Source: QNZT01 sp964573205 (GTDB lineage: Bacteria; Campylobacterota; Campylobacteria; Campylobacterales; QNZT01). Taken from it: a stretch of 35,036 nucleotides of DNA. Below are positions 16,043 to 24,507 of this stretch, in pieces. The first letter of the stretch is position 1. Each line of letters opens with the position of its first letter. The stretch is taken from contig CAZNIT010000048.1 of assembly GCA_964573205.1 (NCBI GenBank), forward strand, positions 1 through 35,036, written 5' to 3'. The notes beneath the pieces are model-generated. The model was not told where the DNA came from and searched no databases. It saw only the letters and a list, made by a program, of their open reading frames with translations. The position numbers and the translations under genes are program-made.

Positions 16043-18643
16043 ATGAAAAAAATAATATATTCTCTTTTATTGTTATTGACGACCGGTTATGGTATCGATA
16101 TCGATATAGAGTTTATAAAAGATCAAATCAGCAAAGATCCGAAAGATACGAACTACAGATTTATACTCGCAAAATTTTATCTGCAAAATCTCGACATAAA
16201 AAGATCGAAAGCGTACATAGATCAAATCAAAAAGATCGATCCGTCAAATCAAAAAATAACCGCTTTGCAAAAAAGAGTCGATTCTCTAAAAGAGTTGCAA
16301 ACCATACTAAAAACCGAAAATCTTACCGACTTAAAAAATATAGAGCGTAAACTCCACAAGTTTTATCTTGAAAAAAAATATGAGAGTTTTATAAAGGTAT
16401 ATGAAGAACTCGATAGACAAAAAATTCCACTTACGAAAAAAACGGATTTATACGCGGCACTCGCTTATGAAAAAACAAACCGTACCCATAAAAGCAGACT
16501 TCTTTTAAAAATAAAAGAGTTTGAAGAGAGTCCCGAACTACTAACTCTAAAAATCGATCTAGCGCTAAGAGAGAACAAGATAAAGAGCGCAAAAGAGCTA
16601 TTTTCGACGTTAAATAAAAAATTTCCGACATATAGCGGAAAAAGAGAAATCGAAACTAAAATACAAAAACGGATACAAAAACAGACACAAGATATTAAAA
16701 AACGAAGCTTGGAAAACAACTCGTTCCAAGCTCTTAACGAATACGTATATCTCCTTAGCAAACAAAAAAAACCACTCTTAGCGATTGAGGGAGTAAAAGA
16801 ATTTTTAGAATCGAACAAAAACCATCACAAAGCAAAGATATTGCTTGCCAAGCTATATTATTGGAACGCAAAACCGAGTGAAGCTCTTTTAGTATTAAAT
16901 TCGTTAAAAAAACAAGATAACGAATCAAAAACTCTACTTGCAAATATCTTATATGAAAAAGGAGAATATAAAAAAGCTCTTTTATATCTTCCTAAAATGG
17001 CCAAAACGGCACAAACACCAAAAGAGCGCTATTTTCTTCTTAAAAGAGAAGCTTTTTCTTACGCTTTCACGAAAAAGGATAAAAAAGCGCAAAAACTTTT
17101 TAAAAAACTTTTGAAAATCAACCCCGAAGATACGGAGATATTGAAATTTCAACAAGAATACAAAAAACAAGCGCTTTTAGAAAAAGCCGCAAAATTTCAC
17201 AAACAAAAAGATCTTAAAAATGCACTTTTTTATTACGAAAAATATTTCCGAGAATATAAAGATCCCAAAATCGCCCGAGAAATTGCCGAAATTTATTATT
17301 TTAATAAAAAATATACTCAAGCGATAAAATATTTTAAAATATATCTAGCCTCATCATCAAATGACAACCTTATCCTCTTTCATCTGGCATCTTCGTACGA
17401 AAAGAAAAAAGAGTATAAAAAAGCGGCTAAAAACTTTAAAAAAATCATAGAAAAAAAAGATCCCGATTTATACTATTTAAGCTCGTACCATTATGCTTAT
17501 TCGCTTTTACAAATGCAAAGCGAAAAAGAGTGGCTTCAAGCCAGAAAAATTTTACAAAAACTCTCCAGCGAGATTAAGCAAAGTAGCGACAAGAAAATCA
17601 AGGAATTAAACACTTATGTAAATTCTCTATTGAAGCTATCCCTAGGTCCCGTTCAAAAACCGACATATTACAAAGATATAGTTTTAACCGAAGGAGCTAC
17701 AAAAATCATCAATAGAGCGGATGTTTTTTCCGATGTTGATATAGCGAGCGCAACGAAACCGACTTTAAAAATGCTTCTTCACAATTGGGAGCCGAAAAAA
17801 GAGAATATCAAACCCAGAATCGGTATATCTACCGATTATGTGAGCGATTCGAAGATGAGCTATTACAATTATAGCGCTACGATAGAAGATATCGCTTTTA
17901 TCGGAGGTGTCAGATATTTTGCACAAGCTTCGAAATTTTACTTTAAATTCAAACAAAAATACGATAGAGACGGCGAAGGCTTTTTCATAAAAGCGAAAAA
18001 AGGAGATCTCTCTTTTAGCGCCGGTATAGAGAAATTCGAGAAGTTCAACACTTTCGTTCCCAAAATAACATGGTCTCCCGTTTACGGCTCTCACTCTCTT
18101 TATATCGACCTGTATTACAGAAACGCCGCTTTCGCAAACTATAAAAGCTGCATGATAGAAAACGAAACATCTCTAATACACGCGGGCATATACGATCAAA
18201 TACTCTTTGAAGATCTAAGCTATATGGAGCTAATGCTTAGCTTGAATGCATATGAGGACAAAAACAACAATCTTTTCGCTCTTATAAATTATCCGCTTTT
18301 TAGCTTCTCGGACACAAAATTCGATATCGAACACAAAGTCGTCTTCAACGAAAATTTCGAATACAACTCTAAAACGGATCTTTGTTACGAATTATCCAAA
18401 ACATATGAAAGCAGTTATATAAAATATCAACCCAAATTCAATTTTCAAAAAGGTTACTTGCAGCTGAGTCTTGGGAGCGGATACTCTTTTAAAAATAGCG
18501 AATCGGTCAACAGTTTCTCACTTAAAGGGCAATATACGATCGACGATTTCGCAACCTTCGAATTGAACTGCGAGAGAGTTCAAAGCAGTTTCACACCGGA
18601 TGACATCAACTATTGTTCGTTTGTCATTTCACAGACATGGTAG
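16043..18643 (+). CDS. TPR / outer-membrane beta-barrel exopolysaccharide export protein (PgaA/PelB/BcsC type)
   Basis: This 866-residue protein probably guides the polymer through the periplasm and out through the outer membrane. It opens with a Sec signal (two Lys, a Leu-rich core, TTGYG). Tetratricopeptide-like helix pairs run from about residue 25 to 540, for example LLAKLYYWNAKPSEALLVL, YEKGEYKKALLYLP and REIAEIYYFNKKYTQAIKYF. From about 590 to the end it is made of alternating beta-strands rich in Tyr, Phe and Lys, and it finishes with FVISQTW, an aromatic C-terminal residue as in outer-membrane barrels. This order matches PgaA, PelB and BcsC. The TPR part is extremely Lys-rich. It starts at ATG 16043 behind a weak CCGGAAAAAA site and leads a six-gene operon; its stop codon overlaps the next gene's ribosome site. 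Confidence 0.82.
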   Translation: MKKIIYSLLLLLTTGYGIDIDIEFIKDQISKDPKDTNYRFILAKFYLQNLDIKRSKAYIDQIKKIDPSNQKITALQKRVDSLKELQTILKTENLTDLKNIERKLHKFYLEKKYESFIKVYEELDRQKIPLTKKTDLYAALAYEKTNRTHKSRLLLKIKEFEESPELLTLKIDLALRENKIKSAKELFSTLNKKFPTYSGKREIETKIQKRIQKQTQDIKKRSLENNSFQALNEYVYLLSKQKKPLLAIEGVKEFLESNKNHHKAKILLAKLYYWNAKPSEALLVLNSLKKQDNESKTLLANILYEKGEYKKALLYLPKMAKTAQTPKERYFLLKREAFSYAFTKKDKKAQKLFKKLLKINPEDTEILKFQQEYKKQALLEKAAKFHKQKDLKNALFYYEKYFREYKDPKIAREIAEIYYFNKKYTQAIKYFKIYLASSSNDNLILFHLASSYEKKKEYKKAAKNFKKIIEKKDPDLYYLSSYHYAYSLLQMQSEKEWLQARKILQKLSSEIKQSSDKKIKELNTYVNSLLKLSLGPVQKPTYYKDIVLTEGATKIINRADVFSDVDIASATKPTLKMLLHNWEPKKENIKPRIGISTDYVSDSKMSYYNYSATIEDIAFIGGVRYFAQASKFYFKFKQKYDRDGEGFFIKAKKGDLSFSAGIEKFEKFNTFVPKITWSPVYGSHSLYIDLYYRNAAFANYKSCMIENETSLIHAGIYDQILFEDLSYMELMLSLNAYEDKNNNLFALINYPLFSFSDTKFDIEHKVVFNENFEYNSKTDLCYELSKTYESSYIKYQPKFNFQKGYLQLSLGSGYSFKNSESVNSFSLKGQYTIDDFATFELNCERVQSSFTPDDINYCSFVISQTW

Positions 18644-18653
18644 GAGAAAACAT

Positions 18654-19931
18654 ATGAGAAAAAATATAAATATCAGCGAAGTCATAACGATAAACGCGGA
18701 GATAAACGAATGTTCTCTAGCTTTTAGTTTCGAACTTCTAAACCATCTGTCCGATTCGACCAGAATGCTTCTGATAACGGCAAACAATATAAAAAAAGTT
18801 CATGAAAATATCGAACAGGTGAAAGAGTATGTAACCGATTTCGAAAAACTCCACTCTCTTACCGACTATCTGTTTTTAAAAGAAAACTGGACCCAAATGT
18901 ATGAAAAATACGGTCTTAGAGCTTTTGAAAACGAGCTTATTTCACTAGCCGAAAACAAAGAATACGACGTTTACTATTTCCATCGAATAGATCTTTTTTT
19001 CGATAAATATTTTACGAATGAACTTCAAAACGCACTTATAACTTTGATAGAAAGTGTCCGCTATAACCATAAAAAAGTGATATTCTCATACAACAATCAA
19101 ACAGTCTCCGGAAAATCGTTCGAGAGTCTCCTAAAAAGTAGGCAGGATTTATCGTTTAATGTAAAACCAAACAACAACGATTGCGATTTTACGATGAAAA
19201 CTTACAATCATCTATTGAAAAAAGAGTATGCAAAGATCTCTTTGATCTCTAACGACGAAGATATCATCAACTTGCACAAAATCATTTTCAGCGATCAAAA
19301 AAAGATCCGTTTCAACGCCCTCTCACTTGATGATCTGCAAAACTTATCGCAAATCGCTTTTGAAGACAGTGATATAATCGTTTATAACGACAGTAGAAAA
19401 ATACTCGATTCCAAAATGATATATGCGTTTAAAAAACTATCTCCTTATGCCAGAATATTCTCGATAAACAGTCGAAAATCTATTCGAAAAACAGATCTAA
19501 AAGAGTCGAAAGAGGCTGGTGTCGATCTTTTATTGCCCAAATCTTTCGATATAAAAGAGTATATTCATACGATCGAGCTGGCAATTCAAGATGAGTTTTA
19601 TACTCAAAAATTGAAAAAACTCTCTTTCTTGACAAAACGACAACAAGTCGATGTAAAAGAGTTGATGCAAAGAATCGGCGAACTTGAAAAAGAGAGAATT
19701 TTCTTTTCGATCGTCACGGCGAGAGCCACGGATATCGAAAACAACAATATCTCTTCGATGATTCGAAAAGAGGATTTCGTTTTTATCGATCATACCAACA
19801 ATATAATCCTCTTTGTCATGATCAATCTTCTCCCCGATATCGCAAAAGATATTATAGCTGAGCGTACGAGCGTCAGTAAATTACTTATCAAACATCATAA
19901 AAAAGATGCGTTGGCACAATTGATCGGTTAG
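18654..19931 (+). CDS. BcsE-like c-di-GMP receptor: degenerate N-domain, receiver-like domain, degenerate GGDEF with I-site
   Basis: This soluble 425-residue protein has no named homologue that I can assign from sequence alone, but three parts can be read. Residues 1-170 form an alpha/beta domain without a P-loop. Residues about 193-312 resemble a receiver domain: LISNDED, then DIIVYN with Asn245 where the phospho-Asp belongs, and LLLPKSF with the conserved Lys296. Residues about 340-425 resemble a GGDEF domain in which RKED (371-374) aligns with the RxxD inhibitory site and HTNNI (380-384) replaces GGDEF. It would therefore bind but not make c-di-GMP. This layout matches that reported for BcsE of cellulose systems and recalls PelD. 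I chose ATG 18654 because AGGAG lies 7 bases upstream; an ATG at 18600 is inside the preceding gene. Confidence 0.72.
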   Translation: MRKNINISEVITINAEINECSLAFSFELLNHLSDSTRMLLITANNIKKVHENIEQVKEYVTDFEKLHSLTDYLFLKENWTQMYEKYGLRAFENELISLAENKEYDVYYFHRIDLFFDKYFTNELQNALITLIESVRYNHKKVIFSYNNQTVSGKSFESLLKSRQDLSFNVKPNNNDCDFTMKTYNHLLKKEYAKISLISNDEDIINLHKIIFSDQKKIRFNALSLDDLQNLSQIAFEDSDIIVYNDSRKILDSKMIYAFKKLSPYARIFSINSRKSIRKTDLKESKEAGVDLLLPKSFDIKEYIHTIELAIQDEFYTQKLKKLSFLTKRQQVDVKELMQRIGELEKERIFFSIVTARATDIENNNISSMIRKEDFVFIDHTNNIILFVMINLLPDIAKDIIAERTSVSKLLIKHHKKDALAQLIG

Positions 19932-19942
19932 GTTTAATAAAA

Positions 19943-21244
19943 ATGTTTAAAATCATAATTTTGTTCGCGATGATGCTTAGTCTATCGATCTTCAGCTTAC
20001 AACAGCTTCAAAATCTCCCCGTCGAACAAAACATATATGTAAAATTGGGAGTGATTTTCATATTGATATTTTCCCTTCTTGTTATCGGAAGATATTTCAT
20101 ACTTCTACTTTTATCGATGCTAAATTTATATAAAAATGCAAAAAAAGAGCCGTCACTCAACTTACAACATCAAAAACCGATGGTCTCCATACTGGTTCCA
20201 TGTTACAATGAAGAGAAAGTCATAAAAGCCTCTTTGGAGAGTCTTATAAATCAGAAATATCCAAATTACGAGATTTTAGTTATAGATGACGGTAGTAGCG
20301 ACGATACTTACCTCATCGCGAAAAATCTGGAATTTAACGACGGAAAGGTGAAACTAAAAGCCTACACCAAACCAAACTCCGGAAAAGCCGATGCTCTTAA
20401 CTTCGGTATAGAAAAAGCTAAAGGCGAGCTTTTTCTAGCCGTCGATGCCGATTCGAAGATCTCGCCCGACTCCTTGGAACTTATGGTCGGATATTTCGAA
20501 GATCAAAAAATCGCCGCAGTCGCCGGCTCCGTATATGTTACAAACGGTGACAACATATGGACGAAACTGCAAGCTTTGGAGTACATCCAAGGGCTGAACC
20601 TTGTGCGAAACGGACAAGCTTTTTTTAAATTGGTAAATATTATTCCAGGCCCCATAGGAATGTTTAGAAAATCGGCCGTTAAAGCTATCGGAAAATATAC
20701 CGATGATACTTATGCGGAAGATTGCGACCTGACCCTGCGACTGATAGAAGCGGGATATAAAATCGATTACGAGATTGACGCCGTCTCCTATACGGAAGCA
20801 CCCGAGAGTCTGCTGGATCTTTTGAAACAGCGCTACAGATGGACCAGAGGAATATTGCAATCGATTCTCAAACATAAAAGAAAACTGTTTGCTTTGTACT
20901 CCAATTTTTCATTGAGTATGGTGCTTTGGTATATGCTGTTTGAAGCGATATTTTGGCCTGTGGCTTCAATATTCGCGAATATTTTTATTATATACATAAG
21001 TATCGCGTCGGGATTTGGCGAAATGCTTTTGTATTGGTGGATCATATTTACCATTTTAGACGTATCCGCAAGCATCTATTGTGTTAGCGTGACAAAAGAG
21101 CGAATGAAGCTGGTGTTATATAGTATCTATTATCGTATATTTTTCATCAACATCATCAATGTGGCAAAAGTTCTAGCTTCACTAGAAGAGTTTTTCAAAA
21201 TCGAAATGAGCTGGGGCAAACTGGAAAGAAAAGGAAAAATCTGA
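19943..21244 (+). CDS. Family 2 processive glycosyltransferase, PgaC-like polysaccharide synthase
   Basis: This is an inner-membrane synthase that would polymerise a nucleotide sugar (UDP-GlcNAc if PgaC-like) and feed the chain across the membrane. The 433-residue protein has two N-terminal helices (about 2-20 and 33-60) and the GT-A core. Core motifs are VPCYNEE (85-91), DDGS (115-118), DAD (168-170), AEDCDLT with the catalytic Asp (258-264), and QRYRW (296-300), the QxxRW motif of processive enzymes. About three to four C-terminal helices follow. It has no PilZ domain, unlike BcsA, so c-di-GMP control must come from a partner. It lies 11 bases after the BcsE-like gene and overlaps the next gene as TGATG. 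Confidence 0.88.
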   Translation: MFKIIILFAMMLSLSIFSLQQLQNLPVEQNIYVKLGVIFILIFSLLVIGRYFILLLLSMLNLYKNAKKEPSLNLQHQKPMVSILVPCYNEEKVIKASLESLINQKYPNYEILVIDDGSSDDTYLIAKNLEFNDGKVKLKAYTKPNSGKADALNFGIEKAKGELFLAVDADSKISPDSLELMVGYFEDQKIAAVAGSVYVTNGDNIWTKLQALEYIQGLNLVRNGQAFFKLVNIIPGPIGMFRKSAVKAIGKYTDDTYAEDCDLTLRLIEAGYKIDYEIDAVSYTEAPESLLDLLKQRYRWTRGILQSILKHKRKLFALYSNFSLSMVLWYMLFEAIFWPVASIFANIFIIYISIASGFGEMLLYWWIIFTILDVSASIYCVSVTKERMKLVLYSIYYRIFFINIINVAKVLASLEEFFKIEMSWGKLERKGKI

Positions 21245-21453
21245 TGCAGCTTAATTTTCTGACCATAATGGCATATCTCATAGTTGTAATTACCGTTATG
21301 ACTATGGTATTTGGGATATTGGCTTATTTTATATATAAAGTAAGAGAAGCAAGACGGCAAAAACAGCAAAATTTGACGAACGAATATGAAAAAAAAGAGT
21401 TTGACACAAAAGATAGATATCTTTTTTTTGAATTTAGGGAGATCATAGTATGA
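21244..21453 (+). CDS. Small single-pass membrane protein, PgaD-position partner of the synthase
   Basis: The 69-residue product has one long hydrophobic segment (about residues 5-31) followed by a basic stretch (KVREARRQKQQ) and a charged tail. This predicts an N-out, C-in inner-membrane protein. It overlaps the glycosyltransferase stop by one base and the deacetylase start by four (ATGA), so all three are tightly coupled. In pga operons the gene after pgaC is pgaD, a small two-helix protein needed for synthase activity and c-di-GMP response. This protein sits in that position but is half the size, and I see no sequence match. The role as synthase partner is inference. Confidence 0.7.
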   Translation: MQLNFLTIMAYLIVVITVMTMVFGILAYFIYKVREARRQKQQNLTNEYEKKEFDTKDRYLFFEFREIIV

Positions 21454-23315
21454 ATGTAGCGCATATAGAGCAAAAAGATACCTACGGCAGCAAATTGGTA
21501 CTATCCATCCTCGTGCTGTTTGCCATGATGGCGGCGATTATGTATAAAATCCAAAACAACTTGCCTCAAAACCAAAACAACGGATTCGTTATTACCCAGC
21601 CTTCTACCAAAAGGATCTATCTTTTAAGCTCGAAAGCATCGGCACTTTTATATGCGAAAAACGGATCTTCAATTCAAGAATATAAAAAGAAGATAAAGAC
21701 TTTTTCAAAAATGCTCTCCTCCATAGGGTATGAAGTCAAAATTCTACCCGCAAATAAACTAAATACCCTCAAAACCGACTCACTGCTTTTTATCGTCGAT
21801 TCACCGGCATTAAGCGATGAATATAAAGAAGAGATAAAAGATTTTGTAAAAGAGGGAGGAAAACTATTTTTCAACTTTACAACCGGTTTTAGCGATGAAG
21901 ATGGAAACTATATCGGAGACGATTTTGTTCATGATATAACGGGATTAAGATTGAGCAAGCGTATGGGCTTTGTCTCTTTCAAAGGAGACGACGCACCGTA
22001 TATGACACAAAAGCTTCTATCTCCTTTTTCCACATACTTCAAAAAAGGAAAATTGATAAATATCATACTATATGACAAAATACCTTTTTTCGAATCTCCT
22101 TCAAATTTACCGCCGGATATGTATGTAACAGGATACACCCAAGCGACCCCGCCTTTGAGTAAGGAAAAAGAGAAAAATATTTTAGAAAAAGAGGCCGGTT
22201 TAGGGTGGCATGGCTACTACGGCAAAGGGAAATGGGCATATATAACATTTCCATCATACTCTTTTTACGACATAGAGGAGAGTAAAGAGGATTTCAAAAA
22301 GATTCTCGCCGGCATAGTCGAATACCTCTCGAAAGAGGTCGTTACACAGAACTATCCGTATATAGATAAACAAAGCATAGTTTTCGTTTCGGAAGATACG
22401 GAATACAAATTCGAAAACTTTAGAAAATTCTCAAATCTCGCAAAAAAATACGAAATACCGGTAACCGCCTTTATCGTAGCGTCGCTGGCAAAAGATCCTC
22501 AATACAAAGAGATGATCGAGGAGATCGCCAAAAACCCTTATGTAGAGTTCGCTTCGCACAGTACCACACACAAAAAAATAGTAGGAGAGAGCGAAGATTA
22601 TATTATCAACGAAACCGTAAATTCGAAGATAATTATAGATAAATTCGCACCGCAAAAGATCAAAGGTTTCAGACCTCCTAGAGAAGAGTTGAACGAACTT
22701 ATGAGAAAACATTTGGCAAAAGGCGGTTTTACATACATTCTCGGAGCGAACAAACAGTATATGTACCCTGAGTTCGACAAAGATGAGCCGAATCTTCTTT
22801 ATATACCCAGACACGGTACGGATGATTATAGTTATCTCGTAAATTTGGATTGGTCGCAAAAAGAGATAGTCGATCAGATGATAAAAGAGGCTCATTTCAT
22901 AACGAAACTTAACGGTATCTATACGTTAAGTATCCATACACATCTTTTTGCATACAGTACGAATATAAAAATAGTCGAAGAGTTTTTCAAGCATCTAAAA
23001 AATCATCCCGAATTAAAAACATTGAGCGGCAAAGAGGTTTTTAAAAGAGTCTATCAATCAAAAAGATTGAAACAAAAATCGAAAATGAGCGGAAATCAAC
23101 TTATTATTACCGTTGAAAACGATAACGATACGGTTGTAGAAGATCTTCATATCAAACTCTTCAAAAATCCGCAAAGAAAAATTACCGCCGGAGAGGTAGA
23201 TAACGAAAAAGTAACGGTAAAAGTTAGCAACAAAAATAGCACCGTATCTATAGATACCCTACCGCCAAAAACCACCTTGAATATATTTTTAACGCTTTCA
23301 CCCGAAAATGGTTAA
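21450..23315 (+). CDS. Membrane-anchored polysaccharide deacetylase, PelA-like domain order without hydrolase
   Basis: This is a probable periplasmic enzyme that removes acetyl groups from the growing polymer. The 621-residue protein has a membrane anchor (about 15-33), a Rossmann/amidotransferase-like domain (55-300; KRIYLLSSKAS, LLFIVDS, FVKEGGKLFFNF), a NodB/CE4 deacetylase domain (305-530), and a beta-sandwich tail (about 545-621). NodB motifs: SED (314-316) where TFDD is usual, so the base Asp is Glu while the metal Asp316 stays; metal His370 and His374 in HSTTH; RPPRE from Arg408; and LSIHTH with His496. This order resembles PelA minus its N-terminal glycosidase. The ATG overlaps the upstream gene by 4 bases; its end overlaps the GH8 gene by 8. 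Confidence 0.82.
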   Translation: MNVAHIEQKDTYGSKLVLSILVLFAMMAAIMYKIQNNLPQNQNNGFVITQPSTKRIYLLSSKASALLYAKNGSSIQEYKKKIKTFSKMLSSIGYEVKILPANKLNTLKTDSLLFIVDSPALSDEYKEEIKDFVKEGGKLFFNFTTGFSDEDGNYIGDDFVHDITGLRLSKRMGFVSFKGDDAPYMTQKLLSPFSTYFKKGKLINIILYDKIPFFESPSNLPPDMYVTGYTQATPPLSKEKEKNILEKEAGLGWHGYYGKGKWAYITFPSYSFYDIEESKEDFKKILAGIVEYLSKEVVTQNYPYIDKQSIVFVSEDTEYKFENFRKFSNLAKKYEIPVTAFIVASLAKDPQYKEMIEEIAKNPYVEFASHSTTHKKIVGESEDYIINETVNSKIIIDKFAPQKIKGFRPPREELNELMRKHLAKGGFTYILGANKQYMYPEFDKDEPNLLYIPRHGTDDYSYLVNLDWSQKEIVDQMIKEAHFITKLNGIYTLSIHTHLFAYSTNIKIVEEFFKHLKNHPELKTLSGKEVFKRVYQSKRLKQKSKMSGNQLIITVENDNDTVVEDLHIKLFKNPQRKITAGEVDNEKVTVKVSNKNSTVSIDTLPPKTTLNIFLTLSPENG

Positions 23316-24507
23316 AACTATGCCTTTTGCGATAGCGGTATTATTGGCACTCTTTACTCTTTGTTCCAACGCAAAAGAGACCAAATCTTTTCCCTCTCAT
23401 ACCGTCTATAAGAAGAGTATTTCCCCTTCCAAATACTCTCAAGATGACTTGGACGATCACGTACGAGAGTATTACCGGCGTTGGAAAAAAGATTTTTTGG
23501 TAAAGGAGGGAGTCTTCTACCGAATCGCAACCGATAAAAAAGATCGCTCAAGAACGGTTTCGGAAGGACAAGGATACGGCATGATCATTACGGCATTTTT
23601 TGCGGGAGAAGATAAAGATGCAAAAAAAATCTTCGACGGACTTTTTAACTTCGCAAAAGCAAATCCGAGCGATATTCGTAAAGAGTTTATGACTTGGCAG
23701 GTTCCGGCAAAAAAAGGAGAAAGTGACAGCGCTTTCGACGGCGATGCGGATATAGCGTTCGCGCTTCTTCTGGCTGATAGACAGTGGGGGAGTGAAGGTG
23801 TTATAAACTATAAAAAAGAGGCGCTAACCGTTATAAATTCTCTTTTAAAATATACCGTCGGAGCGAAAAGTTCGCTTCCTCTTCTTGGAGATTGGGTTGA
23901 TCCAAACGGCAAAAGTTATAATCAATACACAACAAGAAGCTCGGACTTTTTGATAAGCCACTTCAAAACTTTTTACAAATATACAAAAAACGATCGTTGG
24001 GCGAATGTGGTGAAGAGTTGCCTTAAAGCTCTAACATTTATACAGAGACTTCCTACCAATAAAACTTCTTTGGTGAGTGATTTCATAATCTATAAAAAAA
24101 ATGAAAAAACTTATCTACCCGCTCCTCGCCGTTTTTTGGAGACCGAAGACGACAGTTATTACTACAATGCCTGTCGAGTTCCGCTTAGAATAGGAGCCGA
24201 CGCTCTTTTGAACGATGATAAAAACTCAAAAGAGATATTAAAAAATATGTTGAGATGGATAGTAAAAAGTACTAAAAATGATGCTAAAAATATAAAATCA
24301 GGCTATAGACTCGACGGCGTGATTATAGGAGAATATTTTTCGATAGTTTTCGCCGCACCTTTTGGCGTAGCTGCTAAAGCGGTTTTAAATCAATCGTTTT
24401 TGGACTCCGTTTACGAAACGATAAAAGATAGACATGAAAACTATTATGAAGATAGCGTAACGCTTCTTTCTCTTTTGCTCATAACGAACAACTATTGGTC
24501 GCCCTAA
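23308..24507 (+). CDS. Secreted glycoside hydrolase family 8, chitosanase/lichenase-type active site
   Basis: This 399-residue protein has a signal peptide (hydrophobic residues 5-20, cleavage near SNAKE) and an (alpha/alpha)6-barrel GH8 domain. The proton donor is Glu86 in SEGQGYGM. The substrate-site Asp is in FDGDADIAFALLLAD (Asp144 and Asp146), followed by GDWVDP and YYYNACRVPLRIGAD. At the position where BcsZ and CelA carry the base Asp (the YDA motif) this protein has Asn288. A Glu (278, in FLETEDD) lies 10 residues before it, as I recall for the chitosanase subgroup (ChoK). It probably trims or releases polymer chains in the periplasm, as BcsZ does for cellulose. It overlaps the deacetylase by 8 bases; Met5 (23320) is an alternative start. 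It is the last gene of the operon. Confidence 0.85.
   Translation: MVKTMPFAIAVLLALFTLCSNAKETKSFPSHTVYKKSISPSKYSQDDLDDHVREYYRRWKKDFLVKEGVFYRIATDKKDRSRTVSEGQGYGMIITAFFAGEDKDAKKIFDGLFNFAKANPSDIRKEFMTWQVPAKKGESDSAFDGDADIAFALLLADRQWGSEGVINYKKEALTVINSLLKYTVGAKSSLPLLGDWVDPNGKSYNQYTTRSSDFLISHFKTFYKYTKNDRWANVVKSCLKALTFIQRLPTNKTSLVSDFIIYKKNEKTYLPAPRRFLETEDDSYYYNACRVPLRIGADALLNDDKNSKEILKNMLRWIVKSTKNDAKNIKSGYRLDGVIIGEYFSIVFAAPFGVAAKAVLNQSFLDSVYETIKDRHENYYEDSVTLLSLLLITNNYWSP

Noticed and set aside
18600..18653. Upstream ATG that would lengthen the BcsE-like protein by 18 residues
   Set aside because: It lies inside the coding end of the TPR gene without a ribosome site; ATG 18654 has AGGAG at good spacing.
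16043..24507. Annotation of the operon as cellulose (bcs) biosynthesis
   Set aside because: The synthase lacks PilZ and BcsA/BcsB partners, a deacetylase is present, and the GH8 active site is not BcsZ-like.
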